Assembly: GCA_021816895.1 (NCBI GenBank)
Contig: JAKAWW010000001.1
Location: forward strand, 743,067 to 807,066
Direction: 5' to 3'
DNA length: 64,000 bases
Source: Microcaldota archaeon
GTDB lineage: Archaea > Micrarchaeota > Micrarchaeia > Micrarchaeales > Micrarchaeaceae
The first letter of the stretch is position 1; each line of letters begins with the position of its first letter. The position numbers were made by a program, and so were the translations under genes. Positions 59,287 through 64,000 of this stretch are shown in pieces. The notes under the pieces were generated by a model. It was not told where the DNA came from, searched no databases, and was given only the letters and a program-made list of their open reading frames with translations.

Positions 59287-60339
59287 TTAGCCCACCACTT
59301 CAAGGTCCGAATATGGCTGTGCGCGCTTCTCTTCCAGCTTGCCCACTATGCTCGCTCCCTTTACTCCAGTAACTATTGCGACTATTTCTATCTGGTCGTC
59401 ATAGCCTGGGATTATGCGCGCGCCCCATTTTATGTTAGCCTTCGGATCCATGCGCTCCGTTATTATCTCTCCAGCCTTTATCGCGTCGCCTATTGTCATC
59501 TCTGCGCCGCCCGATATATGTATCAGAGCGCCAGACGCCCCTTCAAAGTCAACATCGAGAAGCCTGTTCTTCAGTACTGACTCTGCAGCTGCACCTACCT
59601 TTTCAGTACCCTTGCCGCTGCCTACTGCTATGAAGCCAACTCCGCCATTGCCCATAATGGCTCGCACATCGGCAAAGTCTATGTTTATCAGGCTTGGCTG
59701 CGTTATTGTCCAAACAAGCCCGCCTATTGCTTTTGCAAGCACCTCGTCTGCAAGGGCAAATGCCTGGTTCATCGGCAAGTTCGGGACAAGCTTTACCAAG
59801 CGGTTGTTGTCAAGTATTATCACGCTGTCGCTGAACTTCCTGAGCTTCTGTATGCCCTCTTCGGCCTTCACCTTCCTGACCCTTTCTAGGTCGAACGGGT
59901 ATGTCACGACAGATATTACTATCGCGCCCTGCTGCTTCGCAATCTGCGCTGCAACCGGTATCGAGCCGGTGCCTGTGCCACCGCCCATGCCGGCGCATAG
60001 GAATACAAGCTGGGTGCCGCCGAAGACATCTTCAAGCATCTGCCTGTCAACCTCTGCTGCCTTCTCGCCTACGCCGGGTTCGCCGCCGGCGCCTAGTCCA
60101 TGGGTGAGCGTCTTTCCTATAAGCACTTTCTTTATCCTGTCATCAATTATCTTAAAGTGTTGAGCATCAGTGTTCACTGCAACAAAATCAGTGCCTTTTA
60201 CTCCTGCCTTGAGCAACCTGTTTACTATGTTGCATCCAGCACCACCAAAACCAGCAGTTACTATCTTTATCTGCGATGAGCTAAACAACTCATTCGACTC
60301 CTTCGGTTCTCCCAATATCTCATTTAGTCCGTCCGCCAT
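59287..60339 (-). CDS. ftsZ: Cell-division protein FtsZ (copy B)
   Basis: A 350-residue FtsZ. It has GFGGAGCNIVNRLLKAGVKG for GTP binding, the tubulin signature GGGTGTGSIPVAAQ and the T7 loop NIDFADVRAIM. The C-terminal residues after 320 (EKRAQPYSDLEVVG) are short. ATG at 60339 is preceded by GGCGATCGTT. It is the first gene of the ftsZ pair. The 238-base AT-rich spacer upstream holds several TATA-like runs (for example about 60500-60530) and no other feature that I can see. Confidence 0.93.
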   Translation of the reverse strand: MADGLNEILGEPKESNELFSSSQIKIVTAGFGGAGCNIVNRLLKAGVKGTDFVAVNTDAQHFKIIDDRIKKVLIGKTLTHGLGAGGEPGVGEKAAEVDRQMLEDVFGGTQLVFLCAGMGGGTGTGSIPVAAQIAKQQGAIVISVVTYPFDLERVRKVKAEEGIQKLRKFSDSVIILDNNRLVKLVPNLPMNQAFALADEVLAKAIGGLVWTITQPSLINIDFADVRAIMGNGGVGFIAVGSGKGTEKVGAAAESVLKNRLLDVDFEGASGALIHISGGAEMTIGDAIKAGEIITERMDPKANIKWGARIIPGYDDQIEIVAIVTGVKGASIVGKLEEKRAQPYSDLEVVG

Positions 60340-60577
60340 AACGATCGCCTGTTTTAAAATTAACTACTAACCTTTAAAAGCCTTTTGCTTTTTTTGCTAG
60401 TTGATGAATTCCTTGTATTGCAGTAAACGTTTTGTACTTAAGGCAATTTAGTATATCGAAGTATATAGTATCATGGTAAACATTTGCTACAGTGATAAAC
60501 AGATATATTTTAAAGTATACGAAAATAGATTAGTGTATTAGCCGTATTTTAACGTCGTAAATTTACGCGCAGTGCGG

Positions 60578-61231
60578 CTATTTGCTCTGGTTGAAGCTGT
60601 ATATTATGCCGCCCGTGTTGCTCATTACCACATAAAGGGAAAAGTTGGAATGTGATGCAGAATATAAAACAAGCCACACGTTTGAAAAAGTCCTGTTAAG
60701 CGCGGTGAAGTTCCGGTTGCTCAGTTCAGGCATGTATCTCGCACTTACATCAGTATTTGCATAGCCATATTTGTCAACATATGCGACTATTGGGTAGTAG
60801 CCAGATGTGTAGGATTTCACTTGGGCAACATAAGGAGAGTTAATTATGTAATAGGGCGCGCTTGCAAGGCCGCTTATGGTGCAGTTGAGCGACGTGTAGT
60901 TGTTTATTATTGTAGGGAGCAACCCGGAGCCAGGATAGCTGAAGCTTTCTATTGAGAGCGCAGGGCAGGCCCTTGTGGCATTTTCCACTATGCTTGCAAC
61001 TATGTACCAGCTCTGGCGCTGTTGGCCGATTCCTGCAGAAAGGTTCTCCCTGCTCACATTGATTATGCTTATGCTCGCACCTGGAAAGGTGTTGTTGAGC
61101 TTGCTCATCACAATGCTTACCGCCTGGCTCTCGCTGTATTGAGGCACAGATATCGACTTGAATAGGAACAGCGCTCCGATTAGCGCTATTAGCACAATCG
61201 CGGCAATGCCAACCCTTACCAGCAGGTCCAT
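60578..61231 (-). CDS. Exported single-pass protein of unknown function
   Basis: A 217-residue protein with one N-terminal membrane helix (about 5-24, VRVGIAAIVLIALIGALFLF) and an outside domain with many N-x-S/T sequons and two cysteines (about 89 and 117). Segments such as SESQAVSIVMSKLNNTFPGA and WLVLYSASHSNFSLYVVMSN suggest an alpha/beta fold resembling PepSY-like or pseudopilin-type domains, but I cannot place it. ATG at 61231 follows AAAGGAATAGT. It is divergent from the site-2 protease gene. Confidence 0.65.
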   Translation of the reverse strand: MDLLVRVGIAAIVLIALIGALFLFKSISVPQYSESQAVSIVMSKLNNTFPGASISIINVSRENLSAGIGQQRQSWYIVASIVENATRACPALSIESFSYPGSGLLPTIINNYTSLNCTISGLASAPYYIINSPYVAQVKSYTSGYYPIVAYVDKYGYANTDVSARYMPELSNRNFTALNRTFSNVWLVLYSASHSNFSLYVVMSNTGGIIYSFNQSK

Positions 61232-61344
61232 ACTATTCCTTTAGCTGCTAAGAATTAAAAATATATTGTGACAACATGGCAGGCAAGCATGCATATCATT
61301 TTATTATTTTGCGCTAAAATATATGCTATTGAAGTTGTTTTTTC

Positions 61345-62784
61345 ATGAACGGAAGAAAAGGCATTGCACTTGCTCTTGTCGTGCTTGGCATTGCGCTGAT
61401 AGTTTTTGCCGCTTATGCCAGCTGGCTTGGCGTAGCTTATCAGGCCGCGGTTGCAATAGTAGCCATGGTTGCAATAGGTATTGCCATGAAAAGCACGCTG
61501 AAGCTTCACGGCGGCTATGGATTCTACATGATAGGGGGCAAGAGCGGCATAGGCGCAATAGACCGCATCTCAAAAAACCACCCCAAGCTGTGGGAAGCGT
61601 TCGCCACATGGGGCCTCACGATGGGGCTTGGCATACTTACTTATTTCATCCTGAAAGGCAGGATTGACAAGCGCGTCTTTGTGCTTGGAATAGCATCTGC
61701 AGTACTTATCTTCATTTTTGTGCTGCCTTATACATACATGGGCCTCAGCTTCATAAATGTGCCGCAGCTGCAGAGCGAAGTTGCCGCAAGGAGCCAACAA
61801 CCTATTAGCTACATCTACTCTTACATCATACTTGCCATACTAGCAATTGCAGGCTTTGCCGGCTATGTGATTTCTGTGATAATATACAGCGCAGGGCTCA
61901 TACTGGCAAGGCTTGCGCACATACTGTACAGCTTCTCCATTGGAGTTCCGGCTGCACAGGGCTTCCAGAACCTCATATCGGCATTGCCCATAATACCAGG
62001 GATTGACCTGCCACTGCTTGCGGGGCTGCTTTCGCTCGCGATACTGCTCATAATACACGAGTTCAGCCATGGCATACTTGCACGCATCTTCAAGGTAAAG
62101 CTGAAATCGATAGGGATGCTCCTCTTTGGCATAATACCCATAGGCGCGTTCGTTGAGCCTGATGAGAAGATGGTAAAGAAGCTAAGCGCGCAGAAGCAGA
62201 CAAGCATCTTCGCCGCTGGCATATCTGCAAACTTCGTTGCTACGCTTGCCTTCTTCGCACTCACGATGCTCATGGTGCTCGCGCTGGATCACGTGCTTAC
62301 CTACAACGTTGTCATTACAAGCACTATGGCCGGCTATCCGGCAAACAACATCATTGCTCCTGGAACGATTGTGTACAGCTGGGACGGCCACATTGTCAAC
62401 AACACAGCCACTTTGGAGAGCGCTGCGGCGCAGGACAAGCCGGGAAGCATAGTAAGCCTTGTAACAAACAAGGGCGCATACAAAATAAAAGCCATCGCAG
62501 ATCCAACCAACAGCTCAAGGGGCCTGATAGGCGTGGAGCTTGCGCTGAAGCCAAACACAACTACCCCAATAGCGAAGACTACCTATTTCCTGTACATGCT
62601 GTTCGCGCTTTCGATGCTGCTGAATTTCCTTGTTGCTGTGGTGAATCTGCTTCCTATACCGGGATTTGACGGCTGGCAGATCTTCAACGCAAACATTAAG
62701 AGCAAGAAGGCGCTCAACGCGCTTGCAGCGGTAACGCTCGTCGCTTTCGTGATAAACTTCATACCGCTTGTTACATTCCTGTGA
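61345..62784 (+). CDS. Site-2 protease family membrane metalloprotease (M50)
   Basis: A 479-residue intramembrane zinc protease. Four or five membrane helices precede the catalytic helix ILLIIHEFSHGILARIF (HExxH-type site HEFSH near 236). A PDZ-like domain (about 325-400, TMAGYPANNIIAPGTIVYSW) lies between the active-site helices. The third ligand motif is NLLPIPGFDGW near 440. The start ATG has a TATA-like AAAATATATG 30 bases upstream and no GGTGA site, so the mRNA may be nearly leaderless. Such proteases cut membrane-bound regulators or signal remnants; the substrate is unknown. Confidence 0.9.
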   Translation: MNGRKGIALALVVLGIALIVFAAYASWLGVAYQAAVAIVAMVAIGIAMKSTLKLHGGYGFYMIGGKSGIGAIDRISKNHPKLWEAFATWGLTMGLGILTYFILKGRIDKRVFVLGIASAVLIFIFVLPYTYMGLSFINVPQLQSEVAARSQQPISYIYSYIILAILAIAGFAGYVISVIIYSAGLILARLAHILYSFSIGVPAAQGFQNLISALPIIPGIDLPLLAGLLSLAILLIIHEFSHGILARIFKVKLKSIGMLLFGIIPIGAFVEPDEKMVKKLSAQKQTSIFAAGISANFVATLAFFALTMLMVLALDHVLTYNVVITSTMAGYPANNIIAPGTIVYSWDGHIVNNTATLESAAAQDKPGSIVSLVTNKGAYKIKAIADPTNSSRGLIGVELALKPNTTTPIAKTTYFLYMLFALSMLLNFLVAVVNLLPIPGFDGWQIFNANIKSKKALNALAAVTLVAFVINFIPLVTFL

Positions 62785-62825
62785 TTTCTGCAATGGCGCA
62801 ATGCGCAAAGCACACTGACAAACAT

Positions 62826-62864
62826 ATTTATTTCTTTTTTTGATAGTATTTGTGATAGCATGCA
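62826..62864 (+). promoter_or_regulatory. Conserved upstream element of LamG pilin-like gene 2
   Basis: The same 39-base block as at 37737-37775, with three differences. It carries ATTTATT, seven T, GATAGTAT and the ribosome binding site GTGATAGC before the ATG at 62860. Confidence 0.7.
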
Positions 62865-63819
62865 CAGGCAGGCAGTGCACTTAAGGCGCAATAAAGCCCA
62901 AAGCGCGATGGAGTACCTGATGACATACGGCTGGGCAATCCTGATAATAGCGATCGTGCTCGCTGCGTTGTTTTCTCTTGGAGTTTTCAATCCGATGGCG
63001 TATGCGCCAAAGGCTCCGCCGGGCGCATGCCAGGTCTTCAGGCCTAATGGCCCTGGAACAACCTTTTACATAAACCTTGAGGGGATATGCAACGGTGAGT
63101 TGCCACAATATACCATGGCTTTTTCAAATACTTCTGTACACGGTGTTATAGTACAACAGTCACCATCAATGAGCACTGCTTGGGGTGGTGGTTCATGGAC
63201 TATAGCAACATGGTTCAAAGAAACCGCGTTACTGAATGCGAGCACCGGCAGAGATCTAATAGAAGAGAACACTGGCTGCACTTCGGGCTTGTGGGTTGGA
63301 TCATCTTCAGTGACACAGTTTTCTGTGTTCACAATCCAGTGGTATAGTTCTGGAGGTGCCTGTACTAATGAAGGTGCTGTAAGTGCAGGATATGGTGGCC
63401 TCCCTTACAACACATGGCTTTTTGTGGTTTCAACTTTCCATTATAATCCAGGTAACAGCTGGGTTGCCATATGCGTAAATGGCGTATGCAACAATTCAAC
63501 ATGGACTTCAGATAGCCCATCTGATTATGCTCAATACGGATTTACATTTAGCATAAATGACAATGACTGCTGTTCTGTACGCAGCCCTGGTGGAGAGTTA
63601 GCAAATGTGCAGCTCTATAACACCTCTCTTTCACAACAAGAGATTCAAGCTCTCTACCGAGAGGGCATAGGCGGCGCACCAATAGATTTGCAAAACCTTG
63701 TTGGCTGGTGGCCTCTCAACGGCAACGCTAATGACTATTCAGGTAATGGCAACAACGGAGAGCTTAATAATGTTGTACGGTTCGATGGAAACTGGTATCC
63801 AGATTACACGCCACCGTAA
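62860..63819 (+). CDS. Pilin-like surface protein with LamG domain (paralogue 2)
   Basis: A 319-residue paralogue of the protein at 37771. The N-terminus (basic residues, then AQSAMEYLMTYGWAILIIAI), the collar PGACQVFRPNGPGTT and the last 65 residues (ALYREGIGGAPIDLQNLVGW and NGNANDYSGNGNNGEL) are nearly the same. The middle LamG domain (about 90-250) is clearly different and contains more cysteines. That middle part also looks more AT-rich than the ends. A class III signal is expected to be cut before the glutamine. The protein is probably an adhesin or pilus tip displayed with a variable binding domain. Confidence 0.82.
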   Translation: MHRQAVHLRRNKAQSAMEYLMTYGWAILIIAIVLAALFSLGVFNPMAYAPKAPPGACQVFRPNGPGTTFYINLEGICNGELPQYTMAFSNTSVHGVIVQQSPSMSTAWGGGSWTIATWFKETALLNASTGRDLIEENTGCTSGLWVGSSSVTQFSVFTIQWYSSGGACTNEGAVSAGYGGLPYNTWLFVVSTFHYNPGNSWVAICVNGVCNNSTWTSDSPSDYAQYGFTFSINDNDCCSVRSPGGELANVQLYNTSLSQQEIQALYREGIGGAPIDLQNLVGWWPLNGNANDYSGNGNNGELNNVVRFDGNWYPDYTPP

Positions 63820-63911
63820 ACGAATTAGAATGTACAGTACTTTGATGAAATGCGAACATCACGTGGGAGCACATCGGGAATGCAGTAGTAAAAGCCATAC
63901 ACACAAGCGCT

Positions 63912-64000
63912 TTACTGTGCCTGCTTGAGCTTGCCCACCTTGCCGAAGTCTATCGTGGAGCCGTAGCCTATTGCTATCGCATGCATCGCGTTTATGTCTA
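63912..64000 (-). CDS. C-terminal end of an unidentified gene (continues beyond window)
   Basis: The minus-strand frame is open from the window edge and ends with TAA at 63912-63914. The visible 28 residues end in GYGSTIDFGKVGKLKQAQ, a plausible soluble C-terminus. There is too little sequence to name the product. It converges on the LamG pilin-like gene 2, 92 bases away. Confidence 0.5.
   Translation of the reverse strand, partial: DINAMHAIAIGYGSTIDFGKVGKLKQAQ

Overview
The window reads as a chromosome segment of a small-genome archaeon, most likely a DPANN lineage of the Micrarchaeota/ARMAN type. The gene content is archaeal throughout: split-style ribosomal protein operons with S4e, L32e, L19e, S24e and S27ae, RpoL/RpoE1/Spt4, Csl4, Rpp29, fibrillarin, archease, aIF5A, Trm1, an archaeal CCA-adding enzyme, two FtsZ and SepF. 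tRNAs lack encoded CCA, ribosome binding sites are GGTGA-type and match a 16S 3' end of ATCACCTC, and bulge-helix-bulge (BHB) introns are frequent. The phylum is inferred from this pattern, not from a tree.

Layout. 1-13.3 kb: metabolism and stress. It holds a complete 2-oxoacid dehydrogenase operon (E1a-E1b-E2-E3, then an alpha/beta hydrolase and a ferredoxin reductase-like flavoprotein), an encapsulated-ferritin-like protein, SpeD, an antiporter, and a mercury-resistance-like operon (vicinal-Cys membrane protein, TlpA-like thioredoxin, ArsR regulator, MerA). 13.4-21.9 kb: tRNA and RNA maturation (tRNA-Ala, CCA enzyme, AK6-like kinase, DUF357-Trm1, archease, tRNA-Cys, TyrRS). 21.9-30.5 kb: a DUF373 protein followed by a long ribosomal protein operon (Rpp29-S17-L14-L24-S4e-L5-S14-S8-L6-L32e-L19e-L18-S5) and Csl4-RpoL-DUF99. 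30.5-37.7 kb: an unknown protein, an asparagine synthetase-like protein, two tandem proteasome-beta-like proteins and the 16S rRNA gene. 37.7-50.1 kb: a LamG pilin-like protein, tRNA-Ser-S13-S4-S11, tRNA-Lys, tRNA-Asn, exported proteins, a pilin, and a response regulator and histidine kinase, then fibrillarin. 50.1-64 kb: GluRS, FKBP, Spt4-RpoE1-Fcf1, SepF, TrmJ, CPBP protease, S27ae-S24e, aIF5A, FtsZ1-FtsZ2, a site-2 protease and a second LamG pilin-like protein. No stretch longer than 300 bases lacks a gene.

The most remarkable object is the 16S rRNA gene (34752-37612). Two BHB introns interrupt it. One encodes a LAGLIDADG-like protein whose two catalytic acid positions are replaced. The other encodes an unusual protein with a helix-turn-helix and a Vsr/DUF559-like PD-(D/E)XK nuclease domain. 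A third BHB lies in the pre-16S processing stem. The rRNA also carries paired substitutions at near-universal positions: the decoding-site helix 44 pairs 1404-1497, 1405-1496 and 1406-1495, and the central pseudoknot pair 18-917. tRNA-Ser and tRNA-Cys carry BHB introns at the same place in the T loop. tRNA-Ser also has an anticodon-loop intron. BHB cutting followed by RtcB/archease ligation is therefore central to making the translation machinery here, and archease is encoded beside tRNA-Cys.

Three genes (merA, the AK6-like kinase and one proteasome-like protein) have no ATG/GTG/TTG that gives a complete N-terminus. Each fits an AUA start next to a ribosome binding site. All reading was by eye. 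E. coli rRNA numbering comes from hand alignment to conserved segments.
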